From Phascolomyces articulosus (taxonomy: Eukaryota; Mucoromycota; Mucoromycetes; Mucorales; Lichtheimiaceae): a stretch of DNA of 64,000 nucleotides. The stretch lies in assembly GCA_025677815.1 (NCBI GenBank), contig JAIXMP010000066.1, forward strand, positions 60,387 through 124,386, given 5' to 3'. A program made the position numbers and the translations under genes. Positions 24,220-36,385 of this stretch are shown here, piece after piece (within the stretch, counting starts at the first letter, position 1; every line of letters starts with the position of its first letter). Below the pieces are notes generated by a model, which was not told where the DNA came from, made no database searches, and saw only the letters and a list, made by a program, of their open reading frames with translations.

Positions 24220-26077
24220 GGAGCAGGAAATAAAATGTTTTGGATTAACCTTTATTTTAGATTATGCAATGCCTGTGGTCTTCGATGGAAAAACGTGGGG
24301 TGTCCTGATGAAGGTTACAATAGTCCAACTTATCCTCCACCAGAACTACCACCGAATATGCGCCCCAAGACTTCTTTACCCAAACTAAGAGCACCGAAAC
24401 CAAAGATAACGAGACCGACGAAGGAAACATCACCAAAAATAAGTGAAATGAATAACAGCAAAGGTATGAGATAAGCTAGAAGGAAGGATGTAAAACCTCT
24501 CCCTTGTTCGATTTCCTATATAGTTTATAGGGATCTTATTGGAACTAAAGTCTTTGTGCTTTTTTTAAAAAAAAATTTGCAAAAATAAGCGACCGAAACA
24601 TCATCAGACACTGCACAAGATATCAAGCATATCATTATCAATACTCCTGGTTATGATGAGTAAGAATAATACAATTTAATGGTGGAGGAGCTCGTAATGG
24701 ATGTGTTGATAAGAAACCCTAGATATATTGACATAGTGGATAATTTTTTATACTTAGACTACCCAAAATTCCGAATAATGTATTGCTGAGGAAACGAAAG
24801 CAGTTCTTGATTGCTGGTTTATATTCTCCAACTTATAAAGAAATACAACTACCAACAAAAGGAATATCTACAAAACGACCCCCACGTGTATCTTGGAAAA
24901 AGGGAGCTTTTAATAGTGATGGATCATCACAATTTCGATTACCATTGCCTATCCATCAAGGTGAATTTTTACTAAACACAGAATGCGAATTTTCTTTACC
25001 AGCGGATATTTTGCAGGAACATTATGGGGGTTGTCTTCGACAGATATCGAATTATACCAAAATCAAAACGAGTAAACTGAAAACTGTTTCTTTATATAAA
25101 TATGTTTCAAATTTGAGGGAATAATATACTAAATATTCTGATACTTATACCAGATATATATGTTGGGCGAAGACCATGTAAAACAGACCATCAAGCAGCA
25201 AAATGTCAATGTGAAGTACCATCGGATGAGAAAACACCCGGATGTGGGGATGACTGTCTCAATAGGTGAGAGAAAAAAAGTGATTTTCTGCTATCGAATT
25301 TTGTAATAGTTTTGTACTAATATGTTTATAAAATTACAGGATGCTCTTTTATGAATGCGATCCTAGGACATGTCCTTGTGAAGATAAATGTACAAATCGA
25401 CGATTTCAGCAAAAGAAATATATTACCGATCTTGAACCATTTCCTGTAAGTGTAAACTCTAAGTTTTTATATCTATATGATACACATACCAAAAGTGATT
25501 GGGTATATGAATTTTAATGAGGTTGCTATATATACATATATATATATATACGTATACATATGTAGACTACTCATCGAGGTTGGGGTTTACGTACACTGGT
25601 GGCTATTTCAAAAGGTGAACTAGTTACTGAGTATCGTGGTGAAGTGATTACTCATCAGATGGTAAAGGAACGTATGAATACCATATATAAAGGCCAGCAA
25701 AATTTTTACTTTTTGGATTATGGCAATGGCGAAGTCATTGATGCTGGGCTCAAAGGAAGCGAGGCCCGATTCATTAACCATAGTTGTAACCCAAACTGCC
25801 ACATTGAAAAATGGTAAGAATAACAATAAAATGGATGATAAATAACAATCTATTATTGAACTAATGACACTTTTCTTCTGGTAAATTGTATAGGGGATTA
25901 AAAGGCGAATTATTTGTGGGTGTATTTGCTTCCAGAGACATAACTGCAGGAGAAGAGCTATTTTATGATTATAACTTTTCAACATTTGGTGAAAGTGGAG
26001 ATGATCAACTATGTCGCTGTGATAGCGATATTTGTCGAGGGACCATTGGCAAAAAACGACGAGAAAACGCAATGTAA
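23405..26077 (+). CDS. GATA zinc finger - AWS - SET - post-SET histone methyltransferase (ASH1-like)
   Basis: Eight exons: 23405-24126, 24261-24463, 24590-24659, 24758-25071, 25154-25265, 25340-25445, 25566-25813, 25894-26077; in phase, 652 aa. Residues 1-215 are Ser/Thr/Asn-rich. A GATA-type finger has C221, C224, C243 and C246 with an 18-residue loop (TPRWRGGPLGRHT, then LCNACGLRWK). A Lys/Pro-rich linker follows. The AWS domain is at about 440-505 (GCGDDCLNRM, CPCEDKC). The SET domain starts near 510 (RGWGLR, EYRGE, RFINHSCNPNC at 577-587, YDYNFSTF). The post-SET CRCDSDICRG closes the protein. In the ASH1/SET2/NSD group such SET domains methylate H3K36; catalytic motifs look intact. The finger may provide DNA targeting (inference). 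The linker exons 2-4 are the least certain part. Confidence 0.88.
24176..24215. repeat. poly-A run inside the GATA-finger intron
   Basis: Forty consecutive A residues (sense strand) lie in intron 1 of the GATA-SET gene, which splits the two Cys pairs of the finger. Such a run can be a length-variable tract or an assembly weak point. Confidence 0.9.
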
Positions 26078-27930
26078 AAAGAAATGTAATTTGTTATTCA
26101 TCCCTTTCCTTCATCTCCTCACTCTCGTGTTTTCCCTTTTCCTTTACAATTTTTATCGAACCCTCTATAAGGTGATTTTTTTTCTCGTCATTGAACGAAA
26201 TTTTACCATGTTTACAGAATTTAAAGTGTACCCCCATTTTTCATGGATTGCCAATAAATTGATGTAACACTTTACCTGATATGATATTTATGTATATATG
26301 CCTTTCAATTTGACCAATTAGTTAGTCTTATTGATAATGATACTGACCATTTGTTATTATGAATGCTGACGAAGACATGAGAAAATAGAAGTATATTTTA
26401 AAAACGAATTGCAAGCTTCAGGTACTGGCCTTACCCATTAAGAGTAGAACCATTTTATTTGCAGTATTATAATATAATTTTAAGTATATCCTAAAGAACT
26501 TGGATTTCTTTATTTTGGTTGGGACATTTCTCAACGGCCGTCATGAAAAACTATGGTAGTGGACCTTTGGTAGTACTATATCCAGCAAAAATCTCCACTG
26601 CCTTTTTAAAAAAGAAAAAAAAAACTGTGATAGTTTGGTATGGCATATGACACTTTTTTTTCTTACAAGCCTTCAGAGAGTTATTTACACTATTATTTTT
26701 GCTGACCATAACAGCATTATTTTACCTATGTCCTTTTTTTAAAAACCAAAATTTACGAAACAGGTAGTAACATAATATTATTCTGGATAATAAAATTGCG
26801 ATGCCCAAGAAAAATAAAAAAAAAATGAAATATTATAAAAAAAAAGTATTTTAATGGGCCTCAGTCAACAAAAGTTATAAGTAGCTGACGATCAAGAAAA
26901 AAAATGACGAGCATCACTTGCATACCAAACTCCCACGATTTTCGTGACAGTCTACTATACATGTTTTTGCCCATTTTTAAAAATTAGTTGCTTTTTCAAC
27001 CTTTCCGTTTTACAATTGAATGAGAGCTTACAAATAACCATTCAAGTTTTCGCTGGTGTGGCGGCGTACCGTCAGCTGGTTTCGATACTGTTGGGAACAT
27101 TATAAAGATCTTGTCCTGGTTTTTTGGTATAAAGGTGTTGTCTTTTGTTGATTGGAGGGTGGGGCTAGGTGGTGGGGAGTATCAATGGAGAAACAGATAC
27201 TAAGTGGATATTGTATGCTCCCAACCAATCTCTGGAAATAGCGATATAGCTAATCTGCCTACCAGGGACAGTCGTGATTGAAGCAAATTTTCGCACCATT
27301 ACGCTTGCATACTTTTCCGCCATAATGATAGAATTGGACTGATAACCTCTCGAAACAGTAAGGGGAAATTGTTGAAGTTATATGTTATTCCACAGTTGTC
27401 GCGTAGTCATTTTCAAATGGTTAAAACTCTTTTTTTTCAATTTGGATGCACTTACTCGACAATGGCGACGAATAGGAGGGTTTTTAAAAATATCGGTTTC
27501 TCATTGTTAATTTATGTTATAGCATAAAATATGTGTATCCTATATATTAATATCCAGGAATAAGTAAGTTACGTAGAGTACTATGGTGCCCAGTTACCAA
27601 TATAATGGCGAACGCGTGTATTTTTTCCCCGTTTCTTTCCATTTGACGAATACGACCTGCAAGCTATCTGTAAACTAACTATGTGCCTTTTTTTGTTTGT
27701 CCTTCTTCGCTTGATCAAGTGGTGCAATCGAATTACGGATAATTCTCGTATTTTTTGCTGTATACTTCATATAATACATTGATTGTAATGTATTTTTATT
27801 AAAATTTAGCAACTTTTTGATACAATAAGATGCCTGCCTGCAGCATTGCTGTCAATGTCCATGTCAATTGCTGCAGCCTCTCCAGTCACCAAGGAAATTG
27901 CAAGGAAAGATGCGTTTGTTTGCTTTGTGA
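26078..27930. other. intergenic region, no gene supported
   Basis: Nothing with coding character could be recognised apart from a minus-strand frame near 27,830-27,960 that may continue the LINE fragment described next. GC-richer islands at about 27,040-27,350 are not typical of the neighbouring intergenic sequence and could be old mobile-element remains. Confidence 0.4.
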
Positions 27931-27979
27931 TAGGAGATGTTGCTGTTGCTGTAACTTCTTCAATATCACGCAGTTAATA

Positions 27980-28135
27980 TAAAACTTACTTTATATCTAT
28001 TAACATCCTTAAAGAAATTTTGGTAGCCTTGTCCCGTAGTTGTTGTAGCCATCACAATACCTGCATCCGGGCATGCATTAAAGTCACCCCCGTAAATAAT
28101 GAATTTTTTGATACTGCTTTTATCCTAATTTAATA
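27980..28135 (-). mobile_element. LINE endonuclease-domain fragment (relic)
   Basis: On the minus strand an open stretch contains FIIYGGDFNACPDAG followed by QNFFKDVNRYK. GGDFN is the conserved core of the APE-type endonuclease of non-LTR retrotransposon ORF2, where D and N are catalytic. The motif itself lies at 28065-28091. Neither end is complete and an in-frame stop follows shortly. It is in the opposite orientation to the LINE 3' end inserted just downstream, so it belongs to a separate, older copy. A small domesticated gene cannot be excluded. Confidence 0.5.
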
Positions 28136-28370
28136 TGCAATAGTACCAAACATTTCAACTAAATTAAAAATATAGTATGAATCATAGAAAAAAAAGTGAT
28201 CTTTTAAAGAGAAAACAAAAAAAAAACTGCACTTAATGGTTCGATGGATAAGGCATTTAATATTTTCTATTTATGACCAGGCCTTGATCCAGATTGTGCA
28301 CCTGAACGGTAATTTAAAATAATATTCAACTAGCCAATCAATTATGAGTTTATTGCCTTTTGCTTAACCT

Positions 28371-28385
28371 TATTAATACTCTTTT
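28371..28385. repeat. target-site duplication, left copy
   Basis: The 15-mer tattaatactctttt is repeated exactly at 29591-29605, directly after the A-rich tail of the LINE insertion. Confidence 0.9.
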
Positions 28386-29590
28386 TTTGCTTAGGATTTT
28401 CCCAGTTAACTCAGAATCGTTTATCCATCATATTCTTCATTTTTGTTTATCCATCTTCTCCAATTCAATTGATCCTTCGATACCCCTGGTATTCGAGGAA
28501 GGATGGCCCGCGACTCTAACCACAATTGGCTCTTTCAAGACGATCTTACAAGCTGCATCCAAAATTGGCTTTAAACACTGCGTGGATCAATATAACCCTT
28601 CTGTTATTCTCGAACTGCCCGTTAAGGTGCTATGTCCAAATCTACCACGTACGTCATCCACTGGTCAAGTCCATCGTTGGAAGGAGGTGAAAGTCAAACA
28701 ATACTTTTATTTTAATTTGGCTTTGTCACGGTTTATGCCAATAATACCTGGTCGTTCATATCGTCAGCCAAACTTGGTGAATATATTTTTTAACTTGCTG
28801 GATCAAGAATACCCATTAATAACACCAACGCTACGACATCTCTTTAAGCCTATTGATCAAACTGTGAACCGCTCTTTTTGCAATCTACCGTTTCATCCAC
28901 AACAGCTTTTCCACGACACCATCCAATTTAACAACATACCCTTATCTGATCTAGACACCAAAACACTACGTTATATTCAACATACAGGCTGGGTATCATC
29001 TTCATCGTCATTGTCTAACACGGAGACTAATCGAGTTCCTTCAACTGCCTGGAAATATTTTTGGAATACACCTTTACCTCACCATGCTCATAGTGTACTA
29101 TGGCGTTTCTATAAGAGCAAGCTTCCTTGTCGTTCTCGCCTCCACCGTCTAATACCAAATAGTTTTCCGGATCCTATCTGTCCATTTTGCCCCCATGATG
29201 ATACAGATCAACATTTTCTCTGGGAATGCGAATTGAAAAAACAGGTTTGGACTAGTTTGGCAGAAAGGTTCCTTGTAGAACCACATCTTACGTTTGAACA
29301 TTTAACAGTAAATCCACCGTCCAGTCTTGTACTCCAAAATATTACCCACATCTCTTTTCGTACATTCATCGGTTGTGCCATTTTATCCATTTGGCAAGCA
29401 CATTGGAGGTTCATTTTTGATGAACAAACTTTTTGGCCTAATGGGGTCATTGCATCCACTATTAGAATCCTCAAACAAACTGAAGCACAAAACTTTCTTC
29501 CCCGTACCCCTTAGTATAGCACTATAATACTTGTAAATTTTGAACCATTCTCGGTTTTAAAATAAAAATTTCTTAATACAAAAAAAAAAA
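28386..29590 (+). mobile_element. 5'-truncated LINE (non-LTR retrotransposon) with poly(A) end
   Basis: A 1.2-kb insertion between perfect 15-bp target-site duplications, ending in an A tract (about 29580-29590). An intact frame runs from the 5' junction to the TAG stop at 29512-29514. It encodes the C-terminal part of ORF2, including the RVT zinc-binding module: the LWRFYKSKLPCRSRL segment followed by CPFC...HFLWEC, then a helical tail. The endonuclease and reverse transcriptase regions are missing, which is the usual result of aborted target-primed reverse transcription. The unbroken frame and perfect duplications indicate a recent insertion. The frame has no host start codon of its own and is unlikely to be expressed as a gene. 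Confidence 0.9.
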
Positions 29591-29605
29591 TATTAATACT
29601 CTTTT
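29591..29605. repeat. target-site duplication, right copy
   Basis: Exact direct repeat of 28371-28385; see the LINE entry. Confidence 0.9.
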
Positions 29606-30379
29606 GTTTACCCAGAATCCTCAACCCGTTTTTATTGCGGGGAAATATTTCTTGAACAATAATCAATGTCTGGGTGCAATCATAGTACCCTCATAGCCGA
29701 CAGGGGCCATTCTCAAGCATGTATACCTTCCACGTACTACAATTAACCTTGGGTCTAATAAAAGCAAATAGAAAAAAATAAAATCATATAAGACTATCGC
29801 AAAATAATAAATAACAAGAATAAGAGTGAAAAACAAATCAACTTACACGAAACAGAGAAAAAGAAATGGGAACACACAAAAAGCAGTAGAACACTTCTTT
29901 CCATGAAAGTGCCAAAGAATGAGCATAAACACCAGAGTGATAGCTGCCTAACACTCATCAGAACAAAACTGAGACTGGGAAACACCACGCGCACAATGAG
30001 GGATGTCGTTTGCGGAGCTCTAGTGGTGAACTGTGTGTACCAGAATATAAATATCCTATCACATTTGATGATACGACACATCCACCAGAACCAATGTACT
30101 TCCATGTATTATTTTGATAATATAACTTACATTTTGCGGTTATGTACAAATGGCCTAACGATTAAAAGTGTGTTTTAGGAGTAGAAAAAAAAAGCACGCG
30201 TCAGAATGTAACACGAGTCGTGTGTTCACAAAATTGGGAATTACTTTCAACCTGCATGAAATTTCTTTAAAAAAAAGAAGTAATGATTGTATGATGGAAG
30301 TCGGGGTGCCTGGTAATAAAAATGTCATATATTTACACAGAATCTACATGGATATAGCCTATTAAGTGCTATTTTATAG
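29606..30379. other. intergenic region, no gene supported
   Basis: Open frames on both strands overlap one another and show no recognisable domain. An A-rich stretch lies near 30182-30194. Confidence 0.4.
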
Positions 30380-30725
30380 ATGGAGGAGGAACGGCTGGAA
30401 AAGTACGTAGAAGAAAAATGCCAAATAATTATCAAAGCAATTAAGGATGAAGCATACGGTGACAGCTATCGTTCATTGCAGTTTATGGCTCTTGGATGCT
30501 GAACTTTTATGGTCAAAAGTTAACAATTGTAAAAAAAAAAAAAAAAAAAAGAAAATGTTACTCCCTAAGGATACAAACAACGAGTATCAGAGTTTGCAAT
30601 TTTCTGGAGTTGATTATTATTATAATCCGGATGAAGATGAGTATAATAAAGATTATGTTGATGATATCTTACAAGAAATTGAGAATGGTAGACCTGTTTC
30701 AAATTTCTTCGAAAGTGCTGACTGA
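30380..30725 (+). CDS. possible small acidic protein gene, unrecognised
   Basis: Two plausible coding pieces flank a poly-A run (about 30530-30550). The first starts with ATG at 30380 (MEEERLEKYVEEKC, then IIIKAIKDEAYGDSY). The second, from about 30570 to the TGA at 30723-30725, reads DTNNEYQSLQFSG, then VDYYYNPDEDEYN and DDILQEIENGRPVSNFFESAD in part. Joining them needs an intron whose donor I could not place in phase. The composition (acidic, Tyr-rich) differs from random frames nearby. The function is not known. It could be two exons of a short gene or a relic. Confidence 0.35.
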
Positions 30726-31039
30726 AGAGATATAGATGTTGATCTTCTTTAGTACCAGATATGTCATTTCTCTGTTGTGATAATTATAATTTATACAGAT
30801 ATACATCAAGTACTTAAATACTTATTAATTGTTTATAAAAGTATTTGCTCATTATTGAGCGTGAGTATAGAAGAAAAATAGTACGCAACATTGAGCTTAT
30901 CCTAGCATTCAAATGAGGTAAAAATCTCAGGTACTAACGGTGGAAGACACAGGCATTTTCTGAGTCTAAAAAGCTCATCGAAATTGGTGTCCTGATTAGA
31001 AATTTTCCTCTTTTTAGTGCTTTTTTCACTCTCAAGAAA

Positions 31040-31530
31040 ATGAGCACAAATAACGCACCTTCAGAATATGTAAAACTCATTAGTGCTGATGGTTTTGAAT
31101 TTGTCATTCATCGTGAAGCTGCAATGCGATCCGGAACAATCAAGAATATGCTTGTTGGTCCAGGTGAGTATTACATTTCATTTATCAATGGAACAAAGAA
31201 CATGAGCTGACACGTTAATATTATTTCTTTTGTGCCATATATGTAAGCTCAATTCAAAGAATCTGTTGAAAATGAGATTCCTTTCCGTGACATCAAGTAA
31301 TGTGATTCATGAAGATACTTTGAATGCCTTATATATATGTGAACTAATTAACTATTTTTCAAAACTGCACATTTATTGAATCTTATAGGGCTGTGATTCT
31401 TGAGATTGTCTGTCGATATCTTTATTATAAGTGGCAATATGAAGGCTGCACTACTGAGATCCCAGAATTCAAGGTGGATCCTGAAGTTGTTTTGGAAACA
31501 TTAATGACAGCCGATTTTCTTGAATGTTAG
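31040..31530 (+). CDS. ELOC: elongin C
   Basis: Three exons: 31040-31163, 31248-31296, 31389-31530; in phase, 104 aa, stop TAG. Elongin C is a small BTB/Skp1-fold adaptor that joins substrate receptors to cullin-RING ubiquitin ligases and pairs with elongin A/B in animals. The family pattern is clear: [20 protein letters not shown], then [19 protein letters not shown], the TEIPEF motif and the ending [12 protein letters not shown]. Length is normal for the family. The natural TAG stop in this gene shows that TAG is read as stop in host genes. Confidence 0.95.
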
Positions 31531-32527
31531 AGTTGTATTGAACAATAACACCAACAATCTTCCTCTTTCTCCTCTAACATCTTTTTTTTGACGGCATCTT
31601 TACAAACAATCCGTTTTTTCCTAATTACTCGACAGATATATCTGTCTCTTCCCCTTCTCTAATAAATTTCTACTAAATAATGGTGTTAGCAAACATATGG
31701 TTGATGGAAAGAAAAGTTGTATAATATAAAGAAACGTCTCGAATATATTATCAAAAAAAGATTTGGGTTGTAGTGGGAGAAGATTATTCTACATTAAAAT
31801 CTTAACAGTAATGAAATACAATAATTGTATTACTATTATCATCAAAAATCCCGATGGTACGTGCAGATTAAACTCTGTGCCACTGATCTTTGTTCCAGTC
31901 TATAAAATGGCCCCTCATCAGTTTGGCAGTATTAGAGCTCTGATATAATTAAAATGCTCTCAAACACTTCTGTTCTCAAATGCTATTAATTAGCCGGAAC
32001 TACTTTTTGTAAAAAAAAAAAAAAGCGAAGCACAGTTTTTAGTACGAGGTTGCCATGAACGTGCTTTTCGTTGAAGCTCAAAAATGTATCATCTGTTAAC
32101 ATAAGAACACGTTCATTGTCCATATTTTGAAGATGGTGTAACGGTCAAGTAATACATCAGATAAGATACTTACAATCGGATGGGTTTAAGAATGGGAACT
32201 CTTGGGAGCATCTTTTGTCTACTGTGGCAATAAACTATTGTGCAAGAGTAAAAGTAGTTGGATAGTTTACTATTATTACAATTATTTAACGTACTTTTGA
32301 CTGGATAAGTATAAAAATATGCTTACAACTGCTGTTAGTCGATTAATAATTTAGGCTATATTGTGTACTAAGTATGATGTTACTCTGTAAAAATCAGGCA
32401 GATTTCGCTCTGTTCTATCTCCTTTCCATAAAATGTGTTAGACTACCTTGTCAATACGTATATAGATTTCCGATTACTTATAATACCGCCAACCCTTGCT
32501 TTTGCACACCCGATTTCTGCCTGCATC

Positions 32528-32615
32528 AAAATTACTACTGGCGCAGTAGACCAGGGGTCATTTTAGTATCACGCTGCGCCCCTGGTCTTCTAATGCAACG
32601 CTACGCTCTTGGTAG
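32528..32615 (+). repeat. hairpin repeat, forward copy
   Basis: This 88-bp segment contains its own hairpin: agaccagggg and cccctggtct are perfect 10-bp arms around a loop of about 20 nt. A diverged copy lies in reverse orientation at 33112-33206. The pair may be two foldback MITEs or the ends of a decayed element of about 680 bp. Confidence 0.7.
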
Positions 32616-33111
32616 AATTATGGTTTGCTTATATGAATGTACAACTATCCAGGAGATGCGACGATCAAACCTTTTAACCAACCAAGCATATAGGGTTTAT
32701 TGATTTTTAGTTAATTCTATACCACAATACCAATTGGTAAAGCAAACGTAAACTATGACGCATGCCGTTATCAAATTTCTTTTCATAAGTTAGATGTCCT
32801 TAAACACACTATTCTTATTTATTTTGATGATCATTACTACTGTAAGCAAAAAGTACCATCCTGACATACTACAGTTACTTCGAACATTTAAAAGCAATAA
32901 TTTATATATACGTAGAATAGGTTTATTATTATTTTTCGCTTTAAATTATTATACATATTTATACTATATAAATATACTCTTCATGTGTTTTAGTACCACT
33001 GCTGATTAGAAAATGAGATATAATAATAACATTATGATAATAACTGCAAATCTTTAGGTATTCACTGATGATGGTGTATCTTTTCATTATCTTTTCATTA
33101 TTGCCATGATA

Positions 33112-33206
33112 TTGATCAAGAGCGCAGCATGGTAATAGAAGACCAAGGGTGCAGCATGATACTAGTATGACCCCTGGTCCGCTGCGCCCGTAGTAATTTT
33201 GTTCTA
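33112..33206 (-). repeat. hairpin repeat, inverted copy
   Basis: The reverse complement of this segment aligns with 32528-32615 over its whole length. Matching blocks include caaaattactac, accaggggtcat, tagtatca and ttggtcttcta. Its own hairpin arms are less perfect than those of the forward copy. Confidence 0.7.
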
Positions 33207-34835
33207 CATATATATTTTTTTCATGGCAATCTCTCAAAAACATGAGTTTCATAATTTGCAATTTGCAACCATCATACAACGCTCTTACATCTTATTGAGG
33301 GTAAAAACAGACCATATTTGGCAGCAGTAATTTTCATAATTCAGTAACGTCATCGAATACGGCCACATGCGTAGTAGTATAGATCTCTTCGTAAATATTT
33401 ATTACAGCTTTTTGTCAGAATTAATATATTAAACAACAGCATCATCAATGAAAGCCTTGCTATATCTAGAGTTATTGAGTATATTCACATCATCGGAAAC
33501 AAAAATAAGGGAAGGCGGAGTTATTTAATAAAGTAGTTTTCTCAACGCGGTTAACTGTTATCTTTTTGTTTACATATTTATACGAAGATGTTTTTTATGC
33601 TAGAAATGTTTAAGAAAATGATCTGTGTTTGTCTGAATATACCTCTAGAAGAGTAGCACCAGCTTTAGTATATCGAGTACCTTCCTCTCCCACTTTTACA
33701 GAACCTCATTTTCTGCAACAGCTTTCAGGATTTTCTTCTATTGCCAAAACCAGGGATTAACTATAGTCATCATTCAGCAAAATAGCCCATTGACTTGCGA
33801 ATGGTCAGTGACTTTAAATCTCTCCCTACTAAACAAATATAAACAGGGTTGAGGAAAAGCTGTCCAAAAAAATTGTTAAGTACAATGCTGCAATCAAGCG
33901 CAGCGCAACCACAGTATAGGATGAAAGTCCTGTGCGATATGCATTCTCTTCATCATACTCTATCCACTTTCTACTAAATAAAAGGTAGTACATACAATAG
34001 TGCATAACATTGAGTATTTGAATTATATACTTTTTTTATCACCTAATCTAATAACACTCGCTCCTTGTGAATATAATCATCATGCAAACAAATTGGCCAT
34101 TCTTCGTATATATTTCTCTGGTCCTGGCTCTTTTTATAAAGCTTGCCATGTTACTACGGTCATTTATTACCATAGTTACAATTGATACATTCCCATTTAC
34201 CCATTGTTTATTATCCTCTATGGTATATGCTGTATCAACCATCATAGTGTAATGTGCTATAATAAGTTCATTTCTAATTATCCATCTTATAGTTTTTGTA
34301 GGATGGTTTATCGTGTAGTATTATTCATCCTTCGGTGATATCGGCTACAGCTATTTTTTTCGTCGTGATGCATATAATCTTTGTTCATTCATGTTGTAGT
34401 AGTTATTTATTGTGTCATGTTATTCACCTCGTATAATCCTTCTTTTTGTTGTATCATGTCATATCGTGTGGCTTTGTGTTTGAGTCAAGATCCAGCTATT
34501 TCTCTTCTCGGTTCTCACTCTTTCCACCTGCGTTGGGTGCTCCCTTCTCGGATAGGCAAGGTTTGAACCCTTCGAAAAAAAATTTTCTACATTGAAGTGA
34601 CTTGAATAATTTTACTACCTTGTTTTTCAACCTTTTTTTAAAAATCAAAATATGTAAAGATATAATGTAGTCATCAATCAGCATGTTTTCTTTGTTGCAT
34701 AACATAAGAAAAAAAGTAGAAAAAAATCGTTCATATCGTGTTTTACACCATTTGGATCATATTTCATAATAATTCATAGTTTTTATGCCTTTATATTTTA
34801 AAAAATGGTGAGTGAATGCTTTTTATAATATATGA

Positions 34836-36205
34836 TTAAAAGTCAGTTGGGCGCTTGAGTCTATTAAGCCTTCGTTCTCGCTCCTCTTCCTCTCCCGAAG
34901 AATATTCTTGCTCCTCATCCTCGTCTTCATCATAGTCCTCTTCTTCCTCATCATCAACAAAGTCGTCATATTGGTAGTTATCTGCTCTGTGTGACGATGA
35001 TGGTGCCGTATATCGATCATCTGCTCGTCGCCGTTGATTTTCGAGCTTCTTTTGTGCTTGTAATCGCTCATTTTCTTCTTTTTCGACGTCATTTCGGAAT
35101 GCTTCGGGGTCTTTTTCTGTAAAAAACATCATTGTCTTCTTGATTCGCTTGGATTGTTCTGTTGAAACCGCATCACTCAGCTGTCTATGTGTGTCGCTGT
35201 GGATATCATACGGTCTGAATGTCATTTGATCTGTCACTTCAACATGACTTTCCAAAACGCCTGATGTAGTTTGATGCGCAAGAAGGTATGTATGCTCTTC
35301 TTTCCCCAATGTTTTTCGACCAGCATCAAATAACTGACTACCAACAAGTAATGATGTAGAGCCATCTTCCCATTCAACCAAATGCGCATTTGTTTCTGTG
35401 ATCTAATATTTATAATTTCTTAAGTAAACTCATTCATTTCTCTCTTTTCTCCCGCCCATAATATATATAACATTCTGCATATATACCTCATCACCATAGT
35501 CATCCATGCCTTGACGCCACCGAATAGTATGTTCCATTTGTTGTAACACACGTTCATCTTGACCTTGCCCAAGATATCCCTCATTCTGTGCACGGATTTC
35601 TTCCAGATCAAAAGGCTGTGTTTCAATATCAAGGAACCGTGGCACTTTGGCTAAATAAAACTGATTACGAACATTTAACAGATATGGCTCTCGTTATAAT
35701 ACATATTAAGCAGAAATATTCTTTCCCATATAATATATTAATTCATTACTTTTCCGTCTGATGTAACTGGAAGAGGCAACGATGGCATCCTCACGTCAAT
35801 TTCGATTCGCTGCTTCTTCTGAGTGACATATTCTCGATCACTTCCATATTCATCGTCATCCATGTTATGGTCGTAATCTTCATTTCTTCCATCAGTTCCA
35901 TCAATATCTTCTGTTTCAATATGCCTGTATATTTTTATAAAGATTACTAGATCTTATTAAATCAAGTAGTAATGAATCTCGTCCTATGTATAACATATTT
36001 ACCTTGCTGGTCGTTTACCCGCTTTTCTGTTGTAATCATCGCTCTGGTGTTCTGGTTCGCTTCCAAACACGTTATCTTCGTCAGGACTAGGGGAACCCCC
36101 TCGTGGACCAGGTGAAGGAGATAACGATTGCTCACCTTCTAAATCAGATGCTTCATCGCCAGAGCCAAACAGATTTCCAAAATTGTGACCTTCGTCGTCG
36201 GACAT
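34836..36205 (-). CDS. LEO1: Leo1, Paf1 complex subunit
   Basis: Four exons: 36205-36003, 35924-35750, 35660-35487, 35402-34836; in phase, 372 aa, stop TAA. Leo1 is a subunit of the Paf1 transcription elongation complex on RNA polymerase II and supports H2B ubiquitination and histone turnover. The N-terminus is Asp/Ser/Glu-rich (MSDDEGHNFGNLFGSGDE). The central Leo1 domain shows FYLAKVPRFLDIETQPFD, then IRWRQGMDDYGDE, AHLVEWEDGSTSLLVG and YLLAHQ. The C-terminus is an acidic/basic mixed tail (DDEEEEDYDEDEDE, then REERERR-like repeats). A second acceptor 10 nt downstream in exon 3 would break the frame, which fixes the junction at 35660. Confidence 0.93.
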
Positions 36206-36385
36206 GCTAACGTGTTTTATGAATGTAAAGAAAAAGGAATACTGTTGGTACTGACCCAATACAGAAAAAGTGGACGCAAAAAACCAACTGATGTCACCCC
36301 CGACTTGGCTTTAAATAAGAATAAGAGTTCATCTTCGAAAGCCAAAAAATTGGGCGGTCCTACAATGCTCAGGGGATTTTCGCCC

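Larger units (their letters stand above)
31531..34835. other. 3.3-kb region without a supported gene
   Basis: No convincing coding frame, tRNA or rRNA was found. It contains a pair of about 90-bp inverted, hairpin-forming repeats (32528-32615 and 33112-33206). Near 34490-34580 is a GC-richer patch whose complement holds a GGTTCAAACC box, but no tRNA fold follows. Confidence 0.45.

Noticed and set aside
31040..31530. Genome-wide UAR=Gln genetic code in the host
   Set aside because: Elongin C ends at a natural TAG, and RIX1, SAC3, LEO1, CSTF2 and others end at TAA at the expected family C-terminus.
34490..34580. tRNA-like B box (GGTTCAAACC on the minus strand)
   Set aside because: No A box, anticodon arm or acceptor stem could be folded around it; at most a SINE remnant.
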